Source: Xanthostigma xanthostigma (taxonomy: Eukaryota > Arthropoda > Insecta > Raphidioptera > Raphidiidae). From it: a stretch of 64,000 nt of DNA. Below the pieces are notes generated by a model. That model was not told the DNA's origin, did not search any database, and saw nothing but the letters and a program-made list of their open reading frames with translations. Shown piece by piece: positions 54,551-64,000 of this stretch (within the stretch, counting starts at the first letter, position 1; each line of letters opens with the position of its first letter). Both the position numbers and the translations under genes were made by a program. The stretch lies in contig OY754473.1 in NCBI GenBank assembly GCA_963575645.1, forward strand, positions 1,364,001-1,428,000, given 5' to 3'.

Positions 54551-55527
54551 AATCACGGTTTCTTAAAGATGATTTCATAAATAAAACAATTACATTTCTA
54601 GTTTAGTTAGGGTTTATTTATTATGAAAAAGAAAATTACCACCTATGGCTTTTATGTAATAAGATCAAAAGATGGCGAGAAAATATGTTTTAAAAATCTA
54701 GAAGAGGTGATTTGATAGCTGACCACAAACCTGAAAGAGTTGAAACAACAATCTCCTTTTGCGCGCCTCCACTGCATTAAAATCTCCATCCAACGGCCGA
54801 CTTATGTAACAATATGATAACCGGCAGCGGACTGCGACAACACAACAATCAACTGTTATGTTACGACGTCTGCTGATCGCAGTGTGCCGTGGCGCTATAA
54901 CATCGTGAATACATTATAGTGGTGCGGCGATGGTGGAAGTGTCGGGTTGAGGCGGCGCGGGCGGGTCGGCTCGGACCGACGGCGTAATGTATTGTGTGTG
55001 TGTATTGACTGTGGAGATAACACTTGTGTATCGAAGAGCTCTATACGTGTGTATTATCTGTGTTCACAAACTTAGTTTAAACAGTGGACGGTATAGATAG
55101 AGAAACTGTGGACACTGTTCATGCCGGGCCGGACATGGTGGAGGGGACGGGCGACGGCCCAACGGACACCTGACGTGGCAAAATATTGTCGTCGTTCGCA
55201 CGGATTGCGAGAGGCAAGAGAGGAAGGAAACCCGGAGACCGGCCGATAAACATTCACGACACGTCAGGGCTGAGCAAAATAGTATAAAGAGGCGACACAG
55301 TACTAGGCATAATAATGATGATTTTTAGACTTTTTCCGGATTAGTTATAAGGCTTTAAGAAAATTAATAAGATCATTAACTTATGTTTTAGATATTGGTA
55401 ATATTTTTATAACGTGTTTTTCTTTTCTTTTTTTAGCATGTATTCATTTTCTGTAATTTGTAAATTCCCTGTTATTGGAGTTATATCTGTTGGGAAATAA
55501 ATTACTATTATTATTATTATTATATAT
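54551..55527. other. GC-rich island; no gene proven
   Basis: 54890-55000 (TGAGGCGGCGCGGGCGGGTC) and 55110-55260 are the GC-richest parts of the window's right half. They could be promoter or first-exon sequence, but no ATG-led frame with a known domain is present. Near 55480 AATAAATTACTATTATTATT looks like another LINE tail. Confidence 0.35.
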
Positions 55528-56172
55528 AGAGATATTAGACTAGAGTACGCGAGTGAGCCGTGAAAGTGTCTGCAATTCAGACAGATAACAGTTCCTCATC
55601 TCTATGCAGTGACGGATTTAGGCCTCATTCGATGCGCCGCCCTTTTTGACAAAATGAATTTCATTAATTTTGATCCAAAATTTTTATTTAAAAAACACTT
55701 TATTTATTGAAATATAATTTTTAAATATAACATAACTATGACACTAAAGAAACAGAAAGTAAGCTACTCGATAAAGACTATAATTGATCTATTAAAAAAT
55801 TAACATCTTACCCATACAGATTGAGAGGTAAATCAATGAATTGAATTATAATATTATATTCTATAGAAAAATTTTTATGAAAACTAATCTGAACCAATTT
55901 TTAAAATTGATTGTCTTTACTTTTCGCCTCTAAAATTTTGTCATTTCAAAAATTTTGCCGCCCTTCAAATTATGCCGCCCTAGGCTCGGGCCTCACGGGC
56001 CTAGGCGTAAATCCATCTCTATGGTAAATAATGATACAAAACAATGCTGATTTGAGTAAACAAATATCTGGTTTTCTGGACTTAATGCAGCGTTCTCTCT
56101 CTCAACTGAGGACACTTTCACTTATGGCAAGCTTACGAACTAGCGTACTCTAGTTACTTATATATCTATGAT
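55528..56172. mobile_element. Foldback split by a hAT-like MITE
   Basis: AGACTAGAGTACGCGAGTGA with GTGAAAGTGTC on the left pairs with GACACTTTCACTTATGGCAA and GAACTAGCGTACTCTAGTTA at 56108-56157. The nested element occupies 55607-56015. Confidence 0.65.
55607..56015. mobile_element. hAT-like MITE, about 409 bp
   Basis: TCTCTATG at 55599-55606 and 56016-56023. The ends CAGTGACGGATTTAGGCC and, reversed, TGGATTTACGCCTAGGCC are related, although the right end seems to lack the first few bases. Interior AT-rich with GCCGCCC blocks at both sides. Related scraps at 17381-17425 and 27830-27880. Confidence 0.7.
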
Positions 56173-56848
56173 GATGACAGTATAAAAGAATCAAAGAACA
56201 AATTATTGGTTGTAGAGAAAGGATTCTGAAAAATGACTCAGTGTTAATAAAAACGTTGCAATCGGCCATGTTGACTGAAACACCGCATGACGTCACGCCT
56301 TCTTAAATCAAAGTAAATAATCATCATGTCGCTTAAACTTTTATTGCAGTTATTCACTTCTGCATCATTTAATTAGCTGATTTGTTGTTTATTCGTTTTT
56401 TTTATGTGATAGGTTATTTTTGAGGTAAGTTAACTTGCAACTAAAGAAAACCGTACTGTTTTCACTACTAATTGCCTAATTTAAAGAAAATACTTAATAT
56501 AAATCATATCATTAAGTAAATGTACATACTTTTCTAAGAAATACCTCTGAACCACCGCTCTACACCCATAAATACAACATCTAATGTCAGCTGTCACTGA
56601 TGAAATTTTTCCCACATTTAAGATTTCTATTATATCGTAAGTCAGAAACCTATCGTCGTATGAAATCAATTTTCACACATGCCTAGAGGTTTTACTCAGC
56701 CCTACACAGAACAGGTACAAGCGAAGTATAGCATCTACAGATAGAGGTAGTAGGCATAAGTATTGTCCCCAGAACTACATTGTTCTTCGTCGACAATCAA
56801 TGCCACACTAACTTCACTTTGCTCTACACGGCTTGCTGCCCCCCCCCC
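56173..56848. other. No gene seen
   Basis: AT-rich. The frame 56481-56669 is not recognised. Confidence 0.4.
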
Positions 56849-57272
56849 GTCCGTCTTTCTTCAAAACACTCCGATAAAACTGGCTCTTTAAAACGTAATA
56901 TATCAACCCGTCACTAAAATTTAAAAATGCTTTTTTTGCCATTATTCTGAAAATATCTAGGTTAAAAATTTGTGAAGCTATATTTTTTAAGCGAGGAAGA
57001 AGATCCGCAAGGCTCTAATTACGACCAATTTCAGCGACATTTACATTTAATAACTTTTTACCGTATCGCTTCAGGAATAGTGAATTCAAGTAAAATTCAC
57101 TGCCTGAATAGTGATACCCCTGATTTTATACGTGTCGCTTGTGGCGCCTCCATGCAGCTACTATAGATACTTATCATTATTCATGTAGAAAGATCGTTCT
57201 ATACCAAGTCCGTCTTTCTTCAAAACACTCCGATAAAACTGACTCTTTAAAACGTATATCAACCCGTCACTG
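56849..57272. repeat. 65-bp direct repeats 359 bp apart
   Basis: GTCCGTCTTTCTTCAAAACA then CTCCGATAAAACTG and ATCAACCCGTCACT at 56849-56915 and 57208-57272. The second copy lacks two bases. Confidence 0.75.
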
Positions 57273-57279
57273 CGTTAAA

Positions 57280-57325
57280 AAAAAACGTGCAAGTGCGAGT
57301 CGGACTCGCGCACCGAAGGTTCCTG
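57280..57325 (+). repeat. Fragment 'AAGTGCGAGTCGGACTCGCG'
   Basis: A block I recognise as common in insect, especially lepidopteran, repeats. GCGAGTC/GACTCGC is a hairpin. Only about 45 bp is present. Confidence 0.4.
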
Positions 57326-57331
57326 TATAAC

Positions 57332-57530
57332 TAAACTTCACTCTGTAACTAAATTTTGTCCTGTCATCTACTAAATTCCTGTCCATTAATAAAATTCTAC
57401 TAACTAAATATCGCCCTGTAAGTAAACTTCACTCTGTAACAAAATTTTGCCCTGTCATTTACTAAATTCCTGTCCATTAATAAAATTCTACTAACTAAAT
57501 ATCGCCCTGTAAATAAATTATGCCCTGTCA
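57332..57530. repeat. 91-bp minisatellite with a 20-bp sub-period
   Basis: TAAACTTCACTCTGTAAC at 57332 and 57423 begins units that match almost completely. Within each unit, phrases like CTAAATTTTGTCCTGTCATC and CTAAATTCCTGTCCATTAAT recur about every 20 bp. Confidence 0.8.
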
Positions 57531-58157
57531 TCTAGTTTTTAAAGGCGTCAGTATGACCAGGACACGACTATAGAATGTTTCATTACGAAACTGTGTTTGT
57601 TTGGAGGCAACACTGCCTCCCACTGAATATAAAGTGAATGTTGCGTTATAAAACCGTGCTTCTTGGATGCAGTCGTGCCTTCTACTGAAGGGGACTATCC
57701 GCAAATCCTGCGTGACGTGAGACACGGGCCGCGTCGCGCGAGCCACCCCGTATGCGACGGTGGCGGCGCGGTGCGGCGGTGGTGTGTGTATTTATGCATG
57801 TGGAGCGCGGTGTTTGCACACCATGTGCGGAGTAAGTTAGAGGGTAGTTAGATACAGCTGACCGCTGACAATGTTTCAAGTCGCGGCCATTGGTTACAGG
57901 GATGCCCGCCACCACCCCCTTCTGCCACCCTCGCTTCAACCGCCACTGTCCGCTACTAGTACTACTGCTGCTGCTAATGACCTGGCATCACCAGAGATCT
58001 CTCTCTCTCTCCCTCTCTGTGTGTGCCGGCTGTTTGATGCAAACCAAACCCGGCTCGAGATTAATTCGAACGCAATATGTTTTCATCTCTTTACTAATTA
58101 GGTACAACGCGCGTCGTTGTTGACAAGTTTCTATCATCTTTTAGATCTATTGTCGAA
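57531..58157. other. GC-rich stretch; no gene proven
   Basis: 57715-57960 is GC-rich (GACGGTGGCGGCGCGGTGCG). Several overlapping frames are open on both strands because stops are rare at this composition. (CT)n at 57997-58020. Confidence 0.35.
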
Positions 58158-58859
58158 TCTATACTAATATATAAAGCTGAAGAGTTTGTTTGTTTGGTTG
58201 AACGCGCTGATCTCAGAAACTACTGGTTCGAATTGAAAAAATTTTTTTTGTTGGATGGCCCATTTATCAAGGAAGGCTATAGGCTATATAATATCACGCT
58301 ACAACCAATCGGAGCGGAACATCAATGAAAAATGTTGCAAGATGTATCTCAAAATTAGTCCGTCCGACAAATGTTATCAGGAGAAATGCCTTAACTAAAT
58401 ATTGCAATATTAGCGCGTTACGTTCACAAGCTCGGATAGCTCAGTCGGTAGAGCGTAAGACTCTTAATGCCAGGGTCTTGGGTTCAAGCCCCACGTCGGC
58501 GAATATTTTTTTATTTTCTACACTGCTTTCTTCTAAAGCTTACATTTAATTTTTTTAAAATTTTATTACGACTAATTAAAATTAAATAAGGAAAACTGTT
58601 ACAACTATAGGTACCTATATGAAAATAATTTTCCTACAGTTTTATCAATTAAATATTTATTATATTAAAAGAAATTTATTACTTAAAAAAAGTATAAATA
58701 CTGCTTTTTAACGACAAAAACTTTTGAACGGTAACTCCGATCATTATGAAGTTTGGACACAACATTCATCTAGGTAAACTAAGATGAATGTGCGTACTCA
58801 TGTCCCTTACTTCCTCATTCGTTCTTTTGCACCCGGGTGAAACCGGGCGGGACCGCTAG
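58158..58859 (+). mobile_element. Helitron carrying a tRNA-Lys segment, copy 3 (complete)
   Basis: 5' TCTATACTAATATATAAAGC after host A (58157); 3' ACCCGGGTGAAACCGGGCGG then GACCGCTAG before host T (58860). This is the copy that fixes the family limits. The tRNA-like block is at 58430-58501. Body as in 14466-15229, about 60 bp shorter. Confidence 0.85.
58430..58501 (+). tRNA. tRNA-Lys(CTT)-derived pseudogene, copy 3
   Basis: GCTCGGATAGCTCAGTCGGT, loop ACTCTTAAT and GGGTTCAAGCCCCACGTCGG. The same missing base in the acceptor strand as copy 1, hence inherited by both Helitron copies. Confidence 0.75.
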
Positions 58860-59040
58860 TTTAAAAATAAAGACATGTGTCACACTACACACGATAGAAA
58901 TGAAACTATGTTGGTGATATGTTTTTATTTTCTTCAATCTTTTTAGAGAAATCACAAAAAAATAGGCAACATTTATGCGGCCTGTCTTTAGGATAGTTTT
59001 TACAACAAATATGCACTGGAATTTAGAACTTTTACTTTTT

Positions 59041-59215
59041 CTAATGACCATACTCATCGAACGTAAGTAATTATTTATTCGGTTCATTTGTTCTCCAGGT
59101 AACTATTCTTCTGAATAAATAGCGATAATTCAGTTTACTAAATATAATTATATTTACTGCAGGTATAAATATACTCTGTCTTACTTCAAGGGTATAAATA
59201 TTCATTCGCCTGATA
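59041..59215 (+). repeat. Repeat family E, copy 3
   Basis: GAACGTAAGTAATTATTTAT then TTTACTGCAGGTATAAATAT and CTGTCTTACTTCAAGGGTAT match 27905-28090. Confidence 0.6.
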
Positions 59216-59373
59216 ACATTTTTTGACGAGAATTCTCTAATTCTCTATTTTGTATTCAATTTATAATCGAATTGTAATAATATAAAAGTTAATTATACTA
59301 GTGAAAGTAACGAATGATTAAAGATAAAAAAAACTGTGACCAAGAAATCGTTATGTCAGATAACATTTAATGG

Positions 59374-59445
59374 TCACTTATATAATTGGTGAATTTTTAT
59401 ATTCACTTATATAATTAGTGAATTTTTATATTCACTAATTCATAT
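59374..59445. repeat. 29-bp tandem units that are also palindromic
   Basis: TCACTTATATAATTRGTGAA at 59374 and 59403, with a partial third. Each unit can form a short stem (TTCAC/GTGAA). Confidence 0.75.
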
Positions 59446-59573
59446 TGTGAGTATTTACTAACTATGCGTGGTACGAGCATTGACAAATAGTGAATATGCA
59501 CTTGTAATTAGTGAAAAATCACTGATCCATGTTTGAAGAGTAGGTTATTATCGAACCAGTTATTCTGGCAATA

Positions 59574-60832
59574 TCATATGTATTAATACGCCAAGATTAA
59601 AGATGTTTGCCTCCCTTCTTAGAAAAAACCTCACAATTTCTCTACATAAATTATATATCATTTTACAGATAATTGCTTGCTCTACTGACATCGACAACTA
59701 ACAAAATTTATTATTGTTTTTTTTTTTGTAAATTAATTAATTAACAGCAACGCTGAAAAACGTCTGCCATCTAACGGCTTTAATTTTGAAACAACGTCAA
59801 CACTTCGATCTGCCATCTGATCTTCATATTGTAATACAACAGACACAATATTGCATACTGCCATCTGACGGCTTTAATTTTGAAACAGCGAGTAACGCTG
59901 AACAACGTCACAGCAATGCTGCATGATGGCATCTGACGGCTTAGCTCAACGCTTTTGCTACTTGCGCCTCTATATGACAATTTTAGTAAAATATTTCTTC
60001 GATCTGTCATCTGAGCTTCATATTGTAATACAACAAAACGAAGAACGTTATAAGCAGTGTGCAAAATTAGAAACGAATTGAATACCTGCAATTATATTTA
60101 AAAAATTGGTTGTCTGTAAAGTCGATTTACGGACGATAGTTTTACGTGATAACGTATTCTGTAATACATAACCTAAACCTCCCAAAATTTGGTTTCAATC
60201 CGCTTATCCTTGGTGTCGGAATGATAAGAAATGTCAAAAGTGACGTTTGCAACTGTCAAAGTATTATGTTCTAATAATAATTAGTTATTCCAATACTTAA
60301 CTTAGAAGGCGTTGCATTTCACAAAATACTAATGTCAAAAAATTGAATTAAACATTAGAAATGCAGCCGTTTTCATGTTAAGACAAGACATACGTTATAT
60401 TCTAATTTCCATGTACGGCAAACAAAGACGACCGACCGCGTCGCGCCATGCATTAGACAACATTGCATTTATACAGCTATTTTTCTATATAAATTTGTAT
60501 AAAAAAACTGTTTAGGCAAATTCTGTTATACGAAATCTATATAAAATGTTCTCCTCTTTCGTTTAAGACTGGTTTCAAACCGATCTGATTTAAATTGAGC
60601 GAGAAATTAGCAAAAAGCACGCACAGGGTCAGGCGGAACGTTACGCGTTACGCGTTACGAACGTTAGGAACGTTACGACCGTTACACTTTATCGTGCATG
60701 CAGCCGGTGTTTTATCAATTTATAAGATTGGTGATTCATCAATTTATAAGACGTTATCACGTCAAAAATAATTTTGTAAAGTGATAATTATTATACTTAT
60801 TTAGTGCGAATAATTCGCACAGGTCACACTAG
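59574..60832 (+). mobile_element. Nonautonomous Helitron family H, copy 6, interrupted
   Basis: 5' TCATATGTATTAATACGCCA after host A (59573); 3' GTGCGAATAATTCGCAC-AGGTCACA-CTAG before T (60833). Split at an A-run by the TTGGTTG element at 60106-60763. Without it the Helitron is about 600 bp. Confidence 0.85.
60106..60763. mobile_element. 'TTGGTTGTCTG' element, copy 2
   Basis: Starts TTGGTTGTCTGTAAAGTCGA, ends GACGTTATCACGTC. AAAAA at 60101-60105 and 60764-60768. Other Helitron H copies show the intact target (TTTAAAAAATAATTTTG). Shorter inner CGTTACG array than copy 1. Confidence 0.8.
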
Positions 60833-61278
60833 TACGAGTATATTGTATAGTTAATGATTATGTAAGTACAGTCCTGCATCCGATGATTTTAATAGTTTGT
60901 AGTGCGGGTTGGCTATCTGCAGGCGGTCGTTCGGTTGCGTCCAGTCGGCCCTTAATGGCAGTTGTTAAACTCTAGTTTACATTAAATAATATCGCCCATT
61001 AAGTATTTCCTTTAAACGAGTCTCGTTAAAGACTCCCGGCGACGGCGACGACGCTGCTCCTAATGCGGCCAGTTAGCATTATTATTGTATAATAATGAAC
61101 GTGTTTGGGCGCGGGAAGCTCATTTCTAACCGAATTAATGGAATAATGCCGCGCTACCTAAGAAATAATATACAGCGTGTCTCAGATCGAGCACCCACAG
61201 AAATTGAGAGCGGAATAGTCCTTGAAAATTTTTTGACCCGATGTACTACAGACGAACACCTCCAAAACTCGAAAAAAA
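60833..61278. other. No gene seen; GC-richer patch
   Basis: 60900-61070 contains GGCGACGGCGACGACGCTGC. The frame 61095-61292 is unrecognised; CAGCGTGTCTCAGATCGAGC at 61173 looks like a repeat terminus. Confidence 0.35.
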
Positions 61279-61514
61279 TTGGTTGTCTGTAAAGTCGGTT
61301 TATGGACGATAGTTTTACGTGATAACGTATTCCGCTCGAATATCATATTTAATAACCTAAATTTTAGTAGCTGTCAAACTTGGGCCGATCGTGCTTCTCT
61401 ATCGCTTATACTGCGCTCTCGCTTGCACGCACAGGGTCAGGCGGAACGTTACGGCGTTACACTTTTTCGTGCGTGCAGCTGGTGTTTCATTAATTTATAA
61501 GACGTTATCACGTC
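61279..61514. mobile_element. 'TTGGTTGTCTG' element, copy 3 (internally deleted)
   Basis: 236 bp with both ends intact (TTGGTTGTCTGTAAAGTCGG ... GACGTTATCACGTC), lying between A-runs (61272-61278 and 61515-61518). Confidence 0.75.
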
Positions 61515-61576
61515 AAAATGTTTTTTTCCCTTCTTTTCAAGCCCTAAAACCTTCTTTACTCGAAAAGTAAACCCTC

Positions 61577-62743
61577 TATGGGCTATGTGCAAGGAGGCGG
61601 AGTTACAAGTTTATCGATGCGAGCGTTTGTGGTGAGCACTAGGGGAAACTTCAAACTCAAATTTTCCGTATGTCAGTGAGCAATGTTTATTAAAAGTGAA
61701 AATAGTTATTAATTACAAAGAAAACATGGGCAGAACTAAGCGATCTGGAAAATGCTTGTTGTGTTCCGGGCTGTTGCGCTGATGGCGATTTAAGTAAAAT
61801 AAAGATAATTGGCGCCATAATTTGACGCTGCGCTGTCAGTGTAAACAAATTAATTATTTATATATTGTACGTCATAATTGATAAAAAAATAATTCTCACG
61901 TACCTTTTATACTATGTTACTTATATAATGGTATATAATCTGAATTTTACTGTATATAAAATTAAGGAGGTTGATCCGTTACAGTCCCAATCAAAAGTAA
62001 GTCGAATTCTAAATGGGAACTTTTATAGTTTATAAGTCGATGATACCAATAAATTATTGTCATAAAGGCATAAATAAATATATTTTTTTAATATTAAATA
62101 CTTATTTCAGTACTTTATACTTAATGAACTAACTTTTGTATTTTTTGTACAAAGTTAGGTTAAAAAAATAAATTTATGTAAATATCTGTATTTTACATAT
62201 TTTTTACAGTAAATAATTAAAAAAAGAAATTAGAAGTAATAAAAATTTAAATTAAATCATTAAAAAGTTGAAAAAACAGCTAAAATTGTTAAAATTGTCA
62301 AGAATAAAAGTCCATAATTGAAAAGTGCTAAGGTTTAATAATTTTTTTTATTGATTAAAAGTCTCCTAATTAAATTGGAAAAAATATTAAAATATGCGTA
62401 AGACATGCTAGGTTGACATATTTTCCATAAGACTACATGTAAAAGTTTTTTTTAATTTTTAGTTTTATAAATCTCCTAATGATTTTGGATTTCTTACACA
62501 AAATTTTGTCATAAAAATCTATTAAAAAAACTTTATTTCAGATTTTTTTCATTATCTTCGTAAAACGGCTCAACCTCCTTAACATCAGTTTTCCTTATTA
62601 CATTTTTTTTGACACATCATGGCCAACTGAAGTTTTTGACTTATCATCATAGAAACATGTCGCGATTTCCATATAAAAAGTGAGTTAAATAATTCTCTAT
62701 TTCCCACTAGCGGCGCTAGAAGGCTCCGTGCTCACAGCCTATA
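61577..62743 (+). mobile_element. MITE with THAP-exon remnant, copy 2, split
   Basis: Same ends and order as 12378-12929, with the TTAA-MITE inserted where copy 1 reads AAAATTAACAGCAG. The THAP start at 61726 is frameshifted by one extra A. Confidence 0.7.
61966..62578 (-). mobile_element. TTAA-target MITE, copy 2, 613 bp
   Basis: TTAA at 61962-61965 and 62579-62582; one TTAA stands in the empty homologous site of the THAP MITE at 12769-12775. The ends are GGAGGTTGATCCGTT and, reversed, GGAGGTTGAGCCGTT. Reverse complement of 31746-32439. Confidence 0.9.
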
Positions 62744-63829
62744 GGTCGAAATGGTCAGTGTGAGTCCGTACGGGCCATTGTCGACGAGGTCAAACAAAAG
62801 ACATCTCTCAAAACAAAACGCGCTGCCGGACAAACAAGCGAAACACCGTCACACAGAGAGAGGTGTACCTCTCTGTGCGTATTGCATATAAGTACGTGTT
62901 TTTCTTTGCCTTTGAAGCGTCGCGACGGCTTACGTCGCGATGGCACAACATTATTTGTCGTCCTTTGACGTGAGCCAACAACGGTTTATTGCAGACCTGA
63001 AACTTGTTGTGGCTGCTGTAGTTTAACGAGCCGTCGCCCCGCGGCGCTGTAGTACGTCGCTTTGCATTTATTGTTTGTCTCTCGTTATATTCACTTGTTT
63101 TATATATTATTATGTTACATGACCGTCGTCTGTTTTTAATGTTTTTAAACTCGTTCTTAACATTTTTTCTGACATTGTTTGCGAATGTTTTCCAGTGACG
63201 TTGTGTTTTTGTTTGCCAATTTTGACATTCTGTGGTTGCTTTGAAGTGAAAGAATTTCTCTTTAACTATGATGCACGACAACTGCATTCCTTAACTATCG
63301 TGACAACAGTCTCTACCTTAAATTACCTATGCCAGTTTTTTTACACAAATCTGTTTAATAGCCTAGGGATTAATATACATTTTTGGAACGAACCTCGACA
63401 GCAGATCGGATTGTCAAGTGTCTGTCTGTGATTTTAGGGAAAACCCGGAAACTGTCGATCTGCTGTTTTGATTTTTAAAAGAGACCGGTCTTGATCGATT
63501 TCTTTGATTTTATTTATTTGTTTTTGTTACTTGTTATTGTTTATTGTTAATTTATAGAGTTTATACAACTCCTTTTTTTGTTAACAATTGTTTTTGACTT
63601 TTTGTTTCTTATCTTTTATTCTGATGTTTTTTTATTATATAGACGCTGATGATCTCAGCTGTTGAGCGTCTATAATTCACAATCTCTCTCTCTCTCTAGA
63701 ACGAACCTTTACACTTATTCCAAAAGTAGTATTTTTTGCACAAAATATACCTATTCCTAAAATATTGTCAATTGATTAGAAACTTGCAAATCGTGTATCA
63801 ATAGTAGGCTGTGTCAGAAATTTTTTTTA
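62744..63829. other. No gene proven; open minus-strand frame and short palindromes
   Basis: Minus frame 63287-62808 (159 codons) is basic; its residues 20-55 (WQTKTQRHWKTFANNVRKNV) weakly recall Myb/SANT-like DNA-binding segments of transposon proteins, but I cannot confirm this. Palindromes: CACAGAGAGAGGTGTACCTC with TCTGTG near 62853, and AGACGCT...AGCGTCT at 63641-63671. (CT)n at 63683-63698. Confidence 0.25.
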
Positions 63830-63955
63830 TTTTTTGAAGTAAAACTTCTTTAGGCACGCTTAACTAGGGGAGTAAGCTGGTAAATGCCTGACGAAAGCGT
63901 TTACGGAAGTGCATCATCAGACGAGGCGAACGGTAGTTGAGAGAGAGATATAAGT
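63830..63955 (+). repeat. Dispersed 'AGTAAAACTTCTTTAGGCACGC' family, copy 2
   Basis: Reverse complement of 49015-49125: GGGGAGTAAGCTGGT, GAGGCGAACGGTAG. It may continue past the window end. Confidence 0.6.
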
Positions 63956-64000
63956 TAGTGAAGATAGTAAGAGAGACAGAGAGTTACTTTTCGTATATTG

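Noticed and set aside
57663..58123. Several overlapping frames on both strands
   Set aside because: GC-rich composition makes stops rare; none has a domain or coding signature.

Overview
This is a stretch of an insect nuclear genome, most likely a moth or butterfly (Lepidoptera). The base composition is AT-rich, there is no operon-like packing of genes, and I recognise several repeat motifs as common in lepidopteran genomes: Helitron ends of the type ACCGGGCGGGACCGCTAGT, the 'CTCCTCCTTTTTG..GAAGTCGGTT' motif near 3665-3691, and 'CCCGACGCAAAAAAGAGGGG' near 23733. The Lepidoptera call is from memory of repeat families, not from a search.

Only one convincing host protein gene is visible: an intronless SIAH/sina-like E3 ubiquitin ligase at 6207-6938 (+), 243 codons, with a complete RING finger and a complete SIAH-type double zinc finger, followed 27 bases later by AATAAA. 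Everything else that can be named is mobile DNA or its debris, so the window is best read as a repeat-packed intergenic or intronic region.

Layout. 1-6200: foldback MITEs, a TIR element with a 150-bp internal tandem array (1940-2558), a 215-bp near-perfect hairpin inserted with a 13-bp duplication (3823-4084) and a pogo-type MITE. 6995-11400: four large foldbacks, one carrying another inside its arm, then a hAT MITE. 11750-15600: a Helitron, a MITE with the start of a THAP coding exon, an 878-bp foldback and a Helitron carrying a tRNA-Lys-derived segment. 16386-19770: two opposed copies of a tRNA-Leu-like head joined to a long hairpin. 20220-22706: an element with an 8-bp duplication and hAT-like ends, carrying a broken THAP gene and a nested hAT MITE. 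24500-30400: more Helitrons and a retroelement family. 31200-38100: tandem repeats with TGACGTCA sites, TTAA-target MITEs, a LINE 3' end, a mariner-like foldback with two nested insertions, and piggyBac-like and pogo-like MITEs. 38160-43060: hAT elements, one split by a Helitron. 44000-53400: Helitron termini, solo-LTR-like copies, hAT in hAT, retroelement copies. 53400-64000: LINE tails, foldbacks, minisatellites, Helitrons and nested TTAA MITEs.

The families explain one another. Six copies of one Helitron share TC...CTAG ends and sit between A and T. A five-copy repeat family shares its 3' tail with a truncated LINE at 32459-32925. Several insertions can be proven because an uninterrupted relative of the target lies elsewhere in the window (for example 61962-62582 against 12769-12775, and 39505-40020 against 40136-40150). 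Coordinates of repeat edges without a target duplication are approximate. Similarities were judged by eye; no alignment program was run.
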